Origin: JAAEKA01 sp049299095
Lineage (GTDB): Bacteria; Chloroflexota; Anaerolineae; JAAEKA01
Length of the DNA stretch: 64,000 bases
Direction: 5' to 3'
NCBI GenBank assembly: GCA_049299095.1
Contig: JBAQWV010000041.1
Span: forward strand, 124,001-188,000
Part shown: piece by piece, positions 15,031 to 24,098 of the stretch
Numbering within the stretch: position 1 is the stretch's first letter
Layout of the letters: each line of letters opens with the position of its first letter
Translations under genes and position numbers: made by a program
The notes under the pieces: generated by a model
What the model was told of the DNA's origin: nothing
What the model saw: the letters and a program-made list of their open reading frames with translations, nothing else
The model's database searches: none

Positions 15031-15754
15031 GCTCGCGCTCCGGCAGGCCCGCGCGCCGCGGGTAAATCGCTGGCGTTTGCGTCACCTTGCTCACCACGAT
15101 CAGCGACCGTTCAGCGTCCAGCTCCGGCACCGTCACCGGCAACACGGTGCGCAGCTTGCCGCCCAGCGTTTTTAACGCCTGCCGCGCACTGTCTATTTCC
15201 TCCTGCGGCGCACGACCTTTTTGCATCACGAATAAGCCGCCCTGCTTCAGCATGGGCAAGCCATATTCCAACAGCGTTGGCAGCTTGGAAACCGCGCGCG
15301 CAAAGGCCAGTTCGTAGGCGATGCGTCCTGCGCGGTGGCCGAAATCCTCGGCGCGCGCCTGCACCACCGTCACATCGGTCAGGCCGAGCGTATCTACTAC
15401 ATGCTGCATAAAGGCGCATTTCTTGGCGGTGGCGTCGAGTAGCGTCAGCCGCAGGCCGGGCCAGGCAATTTTCAGCGCAATGCCGGGCAGCCCGGCACCG
15501 GAGCCGATGTCTACAGCTCTGGGCGCGCTGGCCAGCCATTCTGTCAAGGGGCGGCTGTCGGCTTGCGGCAATGCCAGCAGGCAAGAGAGCGAATCGAGAA
15601 AGTGCTTGGTTTGGATCTCCGCGGGATCGGTGATCGAGGTCAGGTTCATGCGCTGGTTCCAGTCGAGCAGTTCGTGCTGGAAGCGCTCAAAGGCGTTGAT
15701 TTGGGCGTCGCTGAGGTCAATCCCCAACGTGCGGGCGTTGTCTTGTAGAGTCAT
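15017..15754 (-). CDS. rsmG: 16S rRNA (guanine-N7) methyltransferase RsmG
   Basis: A 245-residue SAM-dependent methyltransferase that modifies G527 of 16S rRNA. It has the family motifs 'WNQRMNLTSITDP', 'HFLDSL', the SAM-binding 'AVDIGSGAGLPGIALKI', and 'FAFARAVSKL'-like 'ELAFARAVSKL'. The start ATG 15754 gives a normal family length; the frame continues upstream without similarity. No clear ribosome binding site precedes it. It converges on degV with a 14-base overlap of coding ends. It is not next to mnmG or parAB as in many genomes. Confidence 0.95.
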   Translation of the reverse strand: MTLQDNARTLGIDLSDAQINAFERFQHELLDWNQRMNLTSITDPAEIQTKHFLDSLSCLLALPQADSRPLTEWLASAPRAVDIGSGAGLPGIALKIAWPGLRLTLLDATAKKCAFMQHVVDTLGLTDVTVVQARAEDFGHRAGRIAYELAFARAVSKLPTLLEYGLPMLKQGGLFVMQKGRAPQEEIDSARQALKTLGGKLRTVLPVTVPELDAERSLIVVSKVTQTPAIYPRRAGLPEREPISS

Positions 15755-15862
15755 AGTCAGAAGCAGATGGCAAGATCGAAGGCTGGCAAGGTGCAAGTGG
15801 CACGATGCTGTGGCTAGCCGATGTGGCGTAGTAAACTGGAATGAGCCGAAGTATACCATGAA

Positions 15863-17314
15863 ATGCGTGAGTTGATGGATACCAATACCTATCGTAACAA
15901 ATGGTGGATTATGCTGGCGGTCAGCCTGACGCTCTTTATGGGTGCGGTGGACGGCACGATTGTCAACGTGGCGCTGCCGACGTTGGCTGCTGAGTTCAAC
16001 GCGCCGCTACCGACGGTGCAATGGGTGGTGCTGGCCTTTTTGCTGGGCTTGAGCGTGCTGCTGCTCAGCGTAGGCCGACTGGCGGACATGGTGGGCAAAA
16101 AGCGCATTTTTACGTTGGGGCTGGTGATCTTCGTCATCGGCTCGATGCTGTGCGGCATTGCGCCCTCGATCTACGCGCTGATCGCGGCGCGGTTGCTTCA
16201 ATCCATCGGCGCGGCGATGACCGTGGCGCTGGGGGTGGCGATTGTCACAGAAACATGGCCGCCGGAGCAGCGCGGCCAGGCCATTGGCTTTTCCGGCGGC
16301 GTGATCTCGCTTGGGATCGTTATCGGCCCGGCGCTGGGCGGCCTGATTATCAGCGCACTGAACTGGCGCTGGATTTTCTTTGTCAACGTGCCGCTTGGCC
16401 TGCTGGCGCTGATCTTGATTACGCGCTTTATTCCTCCCTTGCAGCCAAAAGCCAGCCGCGAAAAGTTTGACTTTCTCGGCGCGGGGGTACTGGCTGTGGG
16501 CTTGTTGGCTTTGCTGCTGGCCCTGACAATTGGCGAGACGCTGGGCTTTACCGACGGGCGGATCGTGGCGTTGTTGCTGCTGGCCGTGCTGTTCCTGGCG
16601 CTGTTCTTGCAGGTTGAACGCCGCGCGGCGTATCCGATGGTGGACCTGAGCCTGTTTCGCAACAGGCAATTCAGCCTGAACTTGCTGACCGGATTGCTGA
16701 CCTTCGTGGCTATTGCCTCAATCACGTTCTTGCAGCCTTTTTATCTGGAACTGGTGCGCGGCCTGCCGGTCAATCAGGTCGGGTTGTTGATTGGCGTGGT
16801 GCCGCTGGTGCTGGCAGTGCTGGGGCCGCTTTCCGGCAGCTTGTCAGACCGCTTTGGCACACGACCGGTCAGCCTGGTCGGGCTGGGCTTCTTGCTGATC
16901 GGCTATCTGACCACCAGCACGTTAGGGGTGAACACATCGTCGCTGGGCTATGTGCTGCGCATGTTGCCGATTGGCATCGGCATGGGTATCTTTCAAAGCC
17001 CGAACAACAGCGCGGTGATGGGTGCGGCTCCGCGTCACCGACTGGGAATTGCGTCAGGCCTGTTGAGCATGACGCGCACACTCGGGCAGACGATGGGGGT
17101 GGCGTTTATGGGCGCGTTCTTTGCCAGCCGCCTCAACCACTTTGCCGGTGAGCCGGTGGACATCAGCCGCGCGCCCGTAACGGTGATTGTGCAGGCGTTG
17201 CACGATCAACTGCTGGTGGTGGCCGGGCTAATCGGTATAGCCTTGCTGCTGGCGCTGTGGGCGTGGCGGCGGGAACGCAGGCAGCCGCAGCGCCCCGCCG
17301 ATCCTGCGACCTGA
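15863..17314 (+). CDS. MFS drug exporter, DHA2 (EmrB/QacA) family
   Basis: A 483-residue membrane transporter with about 14 predicted helices, consistent with the 14-TM DHA2 proton antiporters. The signature 'DGTIVNVALPTLAAEF' (motif D1) lies in helix 1 and 'GRLADMVGKKRIF' (motif A) in the first cytoplasmic loop. It likely exports a toxic compound. Starts at 15863 and 15875 are both possible; neither has a convincing ribosome binding site. It is a distant paralogue of the DHA2 protein at 50551 but has no repressor gene beside it. Confidence 0.9.
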   Translation: MRELMDTNTYRNKWWIMLAVSLTLFMGAVDGTIVNVALPTLAAEFNAPLPTVQWVVLAFLLGLSVLLLSVGRLADMVGKKRIFTLGLVIFVIGSMLCGIAPSIYALIAARLLQSIGAAMTVALGVAIVTETWPPEQRGQAIGFSGGVISLGIVIGPALGGLIISALNWRWIFFVNVPLGLLALILITRFIPPLQPKASREKFDFLGAGVLAVGLLALLLALTIGETLGFTDGRIVALLLLAVLFLALFLQVERRAAYPMVDLSLFRNRQFSLNLLTGLLTFVAIASITFLQPFYLELVRGLPVNQVGLLIGVVPLVLAVLGPLSGSLSDRFGTRPVSLVGLGFLLIGYLTTSTLGVNTSSLGYVLRMLPIGIGMGIFQSPNNSAVMGAAPRHRLGIASGLLSMTRTLGQTMGVAFMGAFFASRLNHFAGEPVDISRAPVTVIVQALHDQLLVVAGLIGIALLLALWAWRRERRQPQRPADPAT

Positions 17315-17323
17315 GTAGGCAGT

Positions 17324-17352
17324 TTGGTCGTAGCCCGGTCTTGCGATATAAT
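17324..17352 (+). promoter_or_regulatory. Candidate bioY promoter
   Basis: TTGGTC (17324-17329) and a perfect TATAAT (17347-17352) are spaced 17 bases. It is located 71 bases ahead of the bioY start. Confidence 0.55.
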
Positions 17353-17422
17353 GCACAACCGTTGTCCAAGCAGATTGCATGGTGCTTGATCCGCCGTTCA
17401 CACGATCCACAGGAGGTTTGTT

Positions 17423-18007
17423 ATGGTTTACGCCGATGTCTTCCGTCCCGCGGTGCGCCGCAATGCCTGGGTGTATGATCTTGCTCTGGTGCTGACAGGC
17501 TCGCTGTTTATTGCCATCAGCGCGCAACTGGCTGTGTTGTTGCCGTGGAGCCCGGTGCCTGTGACCGGCCAAACGCTGGCGGTGCTGCTGGTCGGTGCGC
17601 TGTTGGGCAGTCGGCGCGGCAGTTTGGCCGTGTTGACTTATATCGCCGAGGGCGCGCTGGGCATGCCCGTTTTTGCGGGTGGCGCTTTTGGTCTGGCGCG
17701 GTTATTCGGGCCGACAGGCGGCTATTTGCTGGGCTTCGTGCTGGCGGCTGCGCTGGTGGGCTGGTTGGCTGAACGGGGCTGGGATCGCCGCGTGCTGACG
17801 ACAGCGGTCGCGATGGCGTTGGGCAATCTGGCGATTTACGTGGTGGGTGTATTGGGCTTATCCGCCTTTGTCGGCGGTATCCAGCCGGCACTGGCCGCGG
17901 GTGTGGCCCCCTTCATCGTCGGTGATATTTTCAAGCTGACGCTGGCGGCTTTGTTGCTGCCGGGGGGCTGGGCTGCGTTGCGCTGGCTTGGTTTCCAGCA
18001 ACGCTAG
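17423..18007 (+). CDS. bioY: Biotin transporter BioY
   Basis: A 194-residue integral membrane S component for biotin uptake (ECF type). It has about six hydrophobic segments and the family pattern 'PVPVTGQTLAVLLVGALLGSRRG', 'GALGMPVFAGG' and 'GPTGGYLLGF', which form the biotin pocket. The ATG at 17423 is preceded by AGGAGG. There are no bioM/bioN genes adjacent, so it either works alone or shares an energising module encoded elsewhere. Confidence 0.95.
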   Translation: MVYADVFRPAVRRNAWVYDLALVLTGSLFIAISAQLAVLLPWSPVPVTGQTLAVLLVGALLGSRRGSLAVLTYIAEGALGMPVFAGGAFGLARLFGPTGGYLLGFVLAAALVGWLAERGWDRRVLTTAVAMALGNLAIYVVGVLGLSAFVGGIQPALAAGVAPFIVGDIFKLTLAALLLPGGWAALRWLGFQQR

Positions 18008-18028
18008 AATTTGTGCACCCTGCTAAAG

Positions 18029-18057
18029 AGGCGAGCTGCAAGGCTCGCCTTTTGTTT
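18029..18057 (+). terminator. Terminator after bioY
   Basis: An 8-bp stem AGGCGAGC (18029-18036) with GCTCGCCT (18043-18050) is followed by TTTGTTTT. Confidence 0.85.
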
Positions 18058-18096
18058 TGACCCGCGCGGCAGGCTATTACTTTCCGGCAAAATGCG

Positions 18097-18102
18097 TATA
18101 AT
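18097..18102 (+). promoter_or_regulatory. -10 box ahead of the CBS-pair gene
   Basis: A perfect TATAAT is 63 bases upstream of the start codon. No good -35 box is seen at the expected distance, so an activator may be needed. Confidence 0.35.
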
Positions 18103-18165
18103 ACAAGCTAGCGAACCACTGGCCCGGTCGCGCTGGCCGCGACCTCGTTGCAAAGGCGGTGTGCT

Positions 18166-18618
18166 ATGATCCAGACAGTTAGCGAAATTATGCGGACTGA
18201 GTTATGGACGGTCGAGACGCAAGCTGCGCTGCAGGAGGCACAAGCCCTGATGGAGGCGCACGCGGTGCGGCGCTTGCCGGTGCTCGATGCCGAAAACAAG
18301 CTGGTGGGCATTGTCAGTTGGGGCGATGTGCGCGAGGCTTCCACGCTTGAGGCCGCACAAATCGCCAGCCCGTATGCACCTGACGCGCAAGAAGCCTGGC
18401 TGACGGTGGCCGAAGTGATGACTGAGAATCCAATCGTCGTGACGCCGGCACACAGCCTGGCAGACGCGGTCGAGTTGATGTTGACGCACAAGATCGGCGC
18501 GCTGCCGGTGGTGCGCCGCCTGAGCGGCTCTGGTCGGCAGCAGTTGGTCGGGCTGATTACCGACAGCGATATCTTCCGCGCTGCGCTGCATACCTGGCGC
18601 GCGGAGGAAGCTGTTTAA
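18166..18618 (+). CDS. CBS domain pair protein
   Basis: A 150-residue protein made almost entirely of two CBS modules (about 5-58 and 80-145), each with a core such as 'AVRRLPVLDAENKLVGIVSWGDV' split across strands, and 'GLITDSDIF' in the second. Such stand-alone Bateman modules sense adenine nucleotides or S-adenosylmethionine and regulate partners that cannot be deduced here. ATG 18166 was chosen over an in-frame TTG at 18148. It is flanked by terminators on both sides, so it is probably monocistronic. Confidence 0.88.
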   Translation: MIQTVSEIMRTELWTVETQAALQEAQALMEAHAVRRLPVLDAENKLVGIVSWGDVREASTLEAAQIASPYAPDAQEAWLTVAEVMTENPIVVTPAHSLADAVELMLTHKIGALPVVRRLSGSGRQQLVGLITDSDIFRAALHTWRAEEAV

Positions 18619-18642
18619 ACGACCTCGGCAGTGAGAAAATTG

Positions 18643-18690
18643 ACAAGAGATGCAGGTTCGCCAAGCGAACTTTGCATCTCTTGTTTTCTG
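18643..18690 (+). terminator. Terminator after the CBS-pair gene
   Basis: A 12-bp perfect stem (18643-18654 with 18673-18684), with an inner TTCG/CGAA pairing, runs into a T-rich end. Confidence 0.85.
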
Positions 18691-18735
18691 TAACGGCCTT
18701 TTCTTACAAATCTGTCATCTTACCAGACCAGAATA

Positions 18736-18753
18736 TTCATCCAAAATTCATGT
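18736..18753 (+). promoter_or_regulatory. Direct repeat resembling an OmpR/PhoB-family binding site
   Basis: TTCATCC, four bases, TTCATGT: two 7-base repeats with an 11-base period, about 90 bases ahead of the esterase-like gene. The layout matches PhoB/PhoP-type sites. This is a by-eye call. Confidence 0.35.
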
Positions 18754-18842
18754 TACTGGAGCACAATAAGCCCAATGTGCCTGCATCCTCTTAACAGGAC
18801 GACGCGGCTTCATTCACCTGTCAGGGAGAAAAGGAACACTGT

Positions 18843-21203
18843 ATGATGTCGTATCCCTCATCGCCCGTCTCGCATCAACCAGTCGCTCGTCGCACTACAA
18901 GACCTTCTGCCCGCACCACCTTCTTGAGCCTGCTGCTGGTGATGGTGATCGCCTCATCTGTGCTGCTGGTCAGTCCGGCAGTCGGCATGGCCAGCCAGGC
19001 CGCAACGTCTGTTGCGCAGACGGTGGAATTCACCTTTACGAGCAGTTACGATGGCAGCACGCAGAAAGCGGTTGTGCAGGAACCCACCGGTTATCAAGCC
19101 AGTCAGGCCGCGCCGCTGCTGGTGGTTTTGCATGACTGGGAACAGGACCGCTTGCCACCATTCAATGAATACAAGGCCGCGGCTGACGCGGCAGGTTGGC
19201 TGTTGGTTTCGCCGGATATGCACGGCGAAAATGCGCCCGATCCCGCGCATCCGATGTGGTATCCTTTTGCTGCGCGACCCAGTCAACACGATATTCTCGA
19301 TGCAATCGCATGGGTGCGCAGTCGCTATAACGTGGACGCTCAACGTATCTACATTACCGGTAAGGGAATGGGTGGACAAACAGCGCTGGTGATGGGAGCC
19401 AAGCACCCTGGGCTATTTGCGGCAGTGGTGAGTGATCGCGGTTTCACCAGTTTGATATTTTTCTGGGATGATTCGCCAGCCAACCGCAAGGCCATTATTG
19501 AGGCTGAAATAGGTGATAATCCTGATGCGGGCTGGTGGGAGTTCCAGAGCCGTTCAATGCTGCGGGAATATGTCGGACAGTTCAACTATGTCCACAACTA
19601 TGCCACGTTGCCGTTATTAATGTACTCGGCTACGGACGATGTAGATGTCCGCCCCTTCCATGCAGAAAATCTGCGTACCTCCATTCTGGCACTGTACCCT
19701 GCCGCGCAGGTATCCATCATCTCTTTTGCCGGCACACATGCTACCCCGCTGCCGGGAGGGGCTGCAGCCGTAATCGAGTGGCTAGCCGGGCATACACTGG
19801 CCGCTGCCCCCGATCAGTTCCATGTTCTGACCGACGAAACCACAGCTTTTTGGTGGTTGCATGTGGCACAGCAAACCAGCTCTGAGCGTTTTACCGAGGT
19901 ACAAGCGGCGCTGGGAGCTGATAATATGCTGGTCTTACAGGTTGTGGATGATTACGGCGTAACCTTTACCCTTGATCTTGCGGCCGCTGGCTTGCCGAGT
20001 GCCGAACGCTACGCGGTGGAAGATTTCGACCTGGATGGTGCGCAGTTCAGCAATCGCAGCGTTGACCCGGTGGCAGGTAAATTGACGGTGAGCGTAGAAG
20101 CAGGCTCGCATCGGATCGTGCTCTACCCCGGCCAAACGCCACTGCCGATGGCCACCGTGGAGCTGCAATATGGCGTGAATGGCTATACCAGTGTAGCCGA
20201 CACCTATCTTTCAGCATGGGCGCCGACCACCAATTATGGCGTCAATCCTTTGGTGAGCGTCCGTTCTCCCAACACCTTCAATGGTATACTGTACTTCAAT
20301 CTGAACCGGGTACCTGCGCAGGCCTTGATTGGGGGCATCCACGGCGCAGCATTGAGCTTTTATGTTCAAAATAATGGCAATGGTGCGGAACAATACATTG
20401 ATACCTATAAGATCAATCGTACTTGGAACGAGCTTGAAGCCACCTGGAACGCGGCCACCGGCAGCCAAAATTGGATCGGGCCGGGCGCGAACAACGTACC
20501 TGGGGATCGCGACGGCTCCGTCATCGGTAGCCGTGAGTTCCTGGGCAAAAACATCCGACGCGGCTTTGATGTGACCAGTGCCGTGGCGGGCTGGGTGGCC
20601 GCACCAGCCAGTAACTACGGGGTGATGCTGCGCAGCGACAGCCGCGCGGTTCAGTACGATCTGGTCAGCGCCGACAATGCCGCGGTTGCCAACCGCCCGA
20701 AGTTGCTAGTGGTCTACCCATTGGAGACAGGCACACCGACCTTCACCCCGACGATGACACCCACCCCCACCAGCACGCCCACGGCGACCGCCACACCGAC
20801 GGCAACCTCCACGGCTACACCGACGGCAACGTTTACCCCCACCCCCACGGCGACGCCCACGCGCATGGCCGGTGGACGGTTGGTCGGCCTGGCCTTTTAT
20901 GATGCAGATCATAATTACATCTATACTGTGGGCGACACCCTGCTGGCTGGTGCCCAGGTGAATCTGTACGACAGCGCCGGGCAGCTTGTCGGTTCCCAAA
21001 CGACAACTGCCACCGGCATTTACAGCTTTTCGGATGTGTTACCGGGCAGCTATCAGTTGCGGGAAACGCCTCCGGCTGGCTATTTGCCCGCGCTTAATTC
21101 AACAGCCAATGTGACTGTGGCTGTCGGTAGTTTGACATATACCAACTTCATCCACTGGGAATTCCGCTACTTCTATCTACCGATGATCACAAAAGGTGGA
21201 TAA
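18843..21203 (+). CDS. Secreted esterase-like protein without catalytic Ser; DNRLRE and SdrD B-like domains
   Basis: A 786-residue exported protein. A signal peptide or anchor ends near residue 52, followed by an alpha/beta-hydrolase of the PHB-depolymerase/feruloyl esterase kind (about 60-320), a DNRLRE/CBM96-like beta domain (about 435-625), a Thr/Pro linker (about 630-675), an SdrD B/transthyretin-like domain, and the C-terminal 'FYLPMITKGG'. At the nucleophile elbow it reads GKGMGG (173-178): position 175 is Gly where the next gene has Ser in GESMGS. The oxyanion 'HG' is also changed to 'HD', though the late His is kept ('GTHATPLPGG'). It is probably a non-catalytic binding protein. ATG 18843 has AAGGA seven bases upstream. 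Confidence 0.88.
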   Translation: MMSYPSSPVSHQPVARRTTRPSARTTFLSLLLVMVIASSVLLVSPAVGMASQAATSVAQTVEFTFTSSYDGSTQKAVVQEPTGYQASQAAPLLVVLHDWEQDRLPPFNEYKAAADAAGWLLVSPDMHGENAPDPAHPMWYPFAARPSQHDILDAIAWVRSRYNVDAQRIYITGKGMGGQTALVMGAKHPGLFAAVVSDRGFTSLIFFWDDSPANRKAIIEAEIGDNPDAGWWEFQSRSMLREYVGQFNYVHNYATLPLLMYSATDDVDVRPFHAENLRTSILALYPAAQVSIISFAGTHATPLPGGAAAVIEWLAGHTLAAAPDQFHVLTDETTAFWWLHVAQQTSSERFTEVQAALGADNMLVLQVVDDYGVTFTLDLAAAGLPSAERYAVEDFDLDGAQFSNRSVDPVAGKLTVSVEAGSHRIVLYPGQTPLPMATVELQYGVNGYTSVADTYLSAWAPTTNYGVNPLVSVRSPNTFNGILYFNLNRVPAQALIGGIHGAALSFYVQNNGNGAEQYIDTYKINRTWNELEATWNAATGSQNWIGPGANNVPGDRDGSVIGSREFLGKNIRRGFDVTSAVAGWVAAPASNYGVMLRSDSRAVQYDLVSADNAAVANRPKLLVVYPLETGTPTFTPTMTPTPTSTPTATATPTATSTATPTATFTPTPTATPTRMAGGRLVGLAFYDADHNYIYTVGDTLLAGAQVNLYDSAGQLVGSQTTTATGIYSFSDVLPGSYQLRETPPAGYLPALNSTANVTVAVGSLTYTNFIHWEFRYFYLPMITKGG

Positions 21204-21235
21204 ATTTCATCCCAGCGGTGTCTCTTGAAGCCTGC

Positions 21236-21277
21236 AAGAGCCTTTGGATGCCTGGAACATTGCATTCAAAGGCTCTT
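21236..21277 (+). terminator. Hairpin between the two esterase-like genes
   Basis: An 11-bp inverted repeat (21236-21246 with 21267-21277) contains an inner ATGC/GCAT pairing. What follows is pyrimidine-rich but not a clean T tract. Confidence 0.5.
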
Positions 21278-21319
21278 ACTCTCTCCGGCGCTGCAATGTG
21301 TCGTATAAGGATTGTGTCC

Positions 21320-24085
21320 ATGAAGCGTACTCGAAAAACTCAACCGGCATGGTATGATCTTCTTCGTCATCAGGGGAGTAGCTGGCTGTGGCTGCTTGCC
21401 AGCCTGCTTTTTGCTCTGCTATTGCTGCCCGGTGCTGCACAAAAAGGGCTGGCACAGGAGGCGGGGCCAGATGTGCAAACTTACCCGGATGTGACGTTGC
21501 CACAGGGCACGGCCTCCTCTACCAGCCTTGACTGCATCTGGGCTGGTTATCCAGAAAACAATCCCGAAGGGAACATGTTTATCGTTTGGACCGGGACAGT
21601 AACCAGCGCGAAGCTGGTGGGCGATGAATTCAACGTCGGCGCATACAACAACATCTACCTGAACGATACACTCGTCGGCCAAAGCATTATTGACGGCGCG
21701 ATCACGAACGGCCCTGGCTGCGCCCCCAACCCGGGCGCCACCAGAGAATGGGCCATCAGCCCGGCCCTGCTCCGCCAGGGCAACAATCGGGTGCGCCTGA
21801 CCGCGGCGACGCGGCCAGGCGGCGAGCTGGATGAGTGGGGCATGAGCAACGTACATCTGGTGCTGGAAGGCCCGGATTTGGTCGCCGCGCCGATCGTAGA
21901 CTTCACCTTCACCAGCAGTTATGACGGCACCAGCCAGCCCGCCGCGCTGCAAATTCCCACCACCTACCAGGCTGCGCAGGCAACCCCCTTGCTGGTGGTG
22001 GTGCATGGTTGGGGCGATGATCGTTGGGCACCGCTGACAGACTACGCCGAAGCGGCCAACAACGCCGGCTGGCTGCTGGTCTCCGCGGATATGCACGGCG
22101 AACGCAGCGCCTACCCGCGGCCGGCTTACGACCACCCACTCGCCTCGCGCGCCAGCCAGCGGGATATCCTCGACACGATAGAGTGGGTGCGGACACGCTA
22201 CAACGTGGATGCTAGTCGCATCTACATCGCAGGCGAATCGATGGGCAGCCAGATTGCCCTGGTCACTGCGGCCAAGAACCCCGGCTTATTCGCGGCGGTG
22301 GTGGATGACCGCGGCCCAACCGATCTGGCGCGCTGGTACGTCGAAACGGAACCCTGGCGGCAATTGCTGATCGAGCAGGAAACGGGCGGCGCGCCCGACG
22401 GCGCGCTCTGGTTCGAATATGAACGCCGCTCACCGATTATTTTCGCCCGTAACCTAGTCAATACACCGTTGATGGTCTATCACGCCACCGGCGACACCAC
22501 CGTGCTGCCGCACCATTCAACTGATCTGGTCGCTGCAATTCGTTCTTACCGCGCCGATGCGCCGGTCACCTATATTCCCTTTGACGGTAACCATACCACG
22601 CCATTGCCCGGCGGCAAAGCCGCGGTCGTGCAATGGCTGAGCAGCAAAGTACGCGGCACCCCCCCCACCACGCTCGACGCCATTACCGACACCTCCACCA
22701 CGCTCTGGTGGGTCGGCGTGGTTCAGCAAGAGGGCGAAGCGCGCTGGACAACGCTGACGGCCGCGCTGGACGCGGACAACACGCTCACCCTGCACCCGAT
22801 TGACACCACCGGTCTGACCCTGAACGTGGATGTGGGCAGCCTTGGTTTGCCGCTCACCCGTTATGTGGTGGAAGATTTAGCGATTGACAATGCTACTTTT
22901 GCGTCGCAGGCCAGCGACCTGACCAATAACCAGGTTTCGATCAATTTGATTTCCGGCGCGCATCGCGTGGTACTCTATCCCGGCCAGACCCCCTTGCCGA
23001 TGGCGACCATCACCTTACAGGACGGCATCAACGGCTACGCGGGCACGCGCGACACCTACCTGGATGGCTGGAGTACGACCTCAGGCTACGGCGGCGCGAC
23101 GCAATTGCGCCTGCGTTCGCCCAACGTTAAAAATGGCTTGCTGCGCTTCGACCTGAGCAACGTACCCGCGCAAGCCCTGAGCAACGGCGTGCGCGGCGCA
23201 GCCCTGAGCCTCTACATTACCAGCGCCAGCAATGCCAACAGCTCCAAAATAGACGCCTACCAGGTGAATCGCCCCTGGACGGAGAATCAGACGACCTGGG
23301 AGCAGGCAGCAGCGGGTCAGCCGTGGGCACAGGGCGGCGCAAACGGCGTTCCGGCAGACCGCTCCAGCACCAGCCTGGATAGCCGCGTCCTGTCAACATT
23401 CGCGGTACGCCGAGGCTGGGATTTGACCAATATGGTATCAAGCTGGGTGACCAATGCCAACAACAACCAGGGTGTTCTGCTGCGCGGCGAAGACCCCAGC
23501 GTGGAATATGTTGTTTCCAGCCGCGAAAACGCCGACACCAGCCAGCGGCCCAAGCTACTGATCGTCTATGCGTTGGCCCTCCCCACGCCGACACCAACCA
23601 ATACCCCCACCGTCACCCCGACGCCGACGCACACCCCCACCGCTACGCCGACGCCGACCAACACCCCCACCGCCACACCATCGCCCACCCCCACCGCCAC
23701 GTCGACGGCTACACCATCCCCCACGCCGCAGGTAGGCACAATCCGCGGCCTGCTCTGGAACGACCTGGACAGCGATCAGGTGCGCGACACCGGGGAAACG
23801 GGCCTGCCCGGCGGTATCTTTATACTTATTGAGAACGGCGTTACCCTGTCTCAGACCACGGCGGCTGAGGATGGCTCCTTCCAATTTGCCGGTCTGACCG
23901 TAGATCGTTACTATACGGTGATAATGACCGTGCCGCCGCGCGCGCATGTGCCGACCACGCAAACACAGCGAGTGGTTTGGGTGACAGCGGGTGCCACCGT
24001 GGATTTGGCCTTCGGCGTCCATTTTAGCCCGCCGCCGGTGTACCTGCCCATGATCCTGAAAGACGCTGCGCAGCCGCAGCGGTAA
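21320..24085 (+). CDS. Secreted esterase (PHB-depolymerase-like) with DNRLRE and SdrD B-like domains
   Basis: A 921-residue exported protein, paralogous to the preceding gene but with an intact catalytic site. A signal peptide (about 20-46) is followed by an extra N-terminal beta-rich domain (about 55-185) absent from its neighbour. The hydrolase domain (about 193-460) has the oxyanion 'VVVHGWGDD', nucleophile Ser307 in GESMGS, Asp in 'ATGDTTVLP' and His in 'GNHTTPLPGG'. DNRLRE domain, long Thr/Pro linker, SdrD B-like domain and C-terminal 'VYLPMILK' follow. The substrate is likely an ester on a polymer or glycan. ATG 21320 has AAGG nine bases upstream and fits the signal peptide; the frame is open to 21218. 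Confidence 0.9.
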   Translation: MKRTRKTQPAWYDLLRHQGSSWLWLLASLLFALLLLPGAAQKGLAQEAGPDVQTYPDVTLPQGTASSTSLDCIWAGYPENNPEGNMFIVWTGTVTSAKLVGDEFNVGAYNNIYLNDTLVGQSIIDGAITNGPGCAPNPGATREWAISPALLRQGNNRVRLTAATRPGGELDEWGMSNVHLVLEGPDLVAAPIVDFTFTSSYDGTSQPAALQIPTTYQAAQATPLLVVVHGWGDDRWAPLTDYAEAANNAGWLLVSADMHGERSAYPRPAYDHPLASRASQRDILDTIEWVRTRYNVDASRIYIAGESMGSQIALVTAAKNPGLFAAVVDDRGPTDLARWYVETEPWRQLLIEQETGGAPDGALWFEYERRSPIIFARNLVNTPLMVYHATGDTTVLPHHSTDLVAAIRSYRADAPVTYIPFDGNHTTPLPGGKAAVVQWLSSKVRGTPPTTLDAITDTSTTLWWVGVVQQEGEARWTTLTAALDADNTLTLHPIDTTGLTLNVDVGSLGLPLTRYVVEDLAIDNATFASQASDLTNNQVSINLISGAHRVVLYPGQTPLPMATITLQDGINGYAGTRDTYLDGWSTTSGYGGATQLRLRSPNVKNGLLRFDLSNVPAQALSNGVRGAALSLYITSASNANSSKIDAYQVNRPWTENQTTWEQAAAGQPWAQGGANGVPADRSSTSLDSRVLSTFAVRRGWDLTNMVSSWVTNANNNQGVLLRGEDPSVEYVVSSRENADTSQRPKLLIVYALALPTPTPTNTPTVTPTPTHTPTATPTPTNTPTATPSPTPTATSTATPSPTPQVGTIRGLLWNDLDSDQVRDTGETGLPGGIFILIENGVTLSQTTAAEDGSFQFAGLTVDRYYTVIMTVPPRAHVPTTQTQRVVWVTAGATVDLAFGVHFSPPPVYLPMILKDAAQPQR

Positions 24086-24098
24086 AGGAAGTTCGTGC

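Noticed and set aside
20740..20870. Short tandem repeats suggestive of a CRISPR or satellite
   Set aside because: They encode a Thr/Pro linker in the esterase-like protein; units are irregular and have no spacers. The same applies to 23580-23730.
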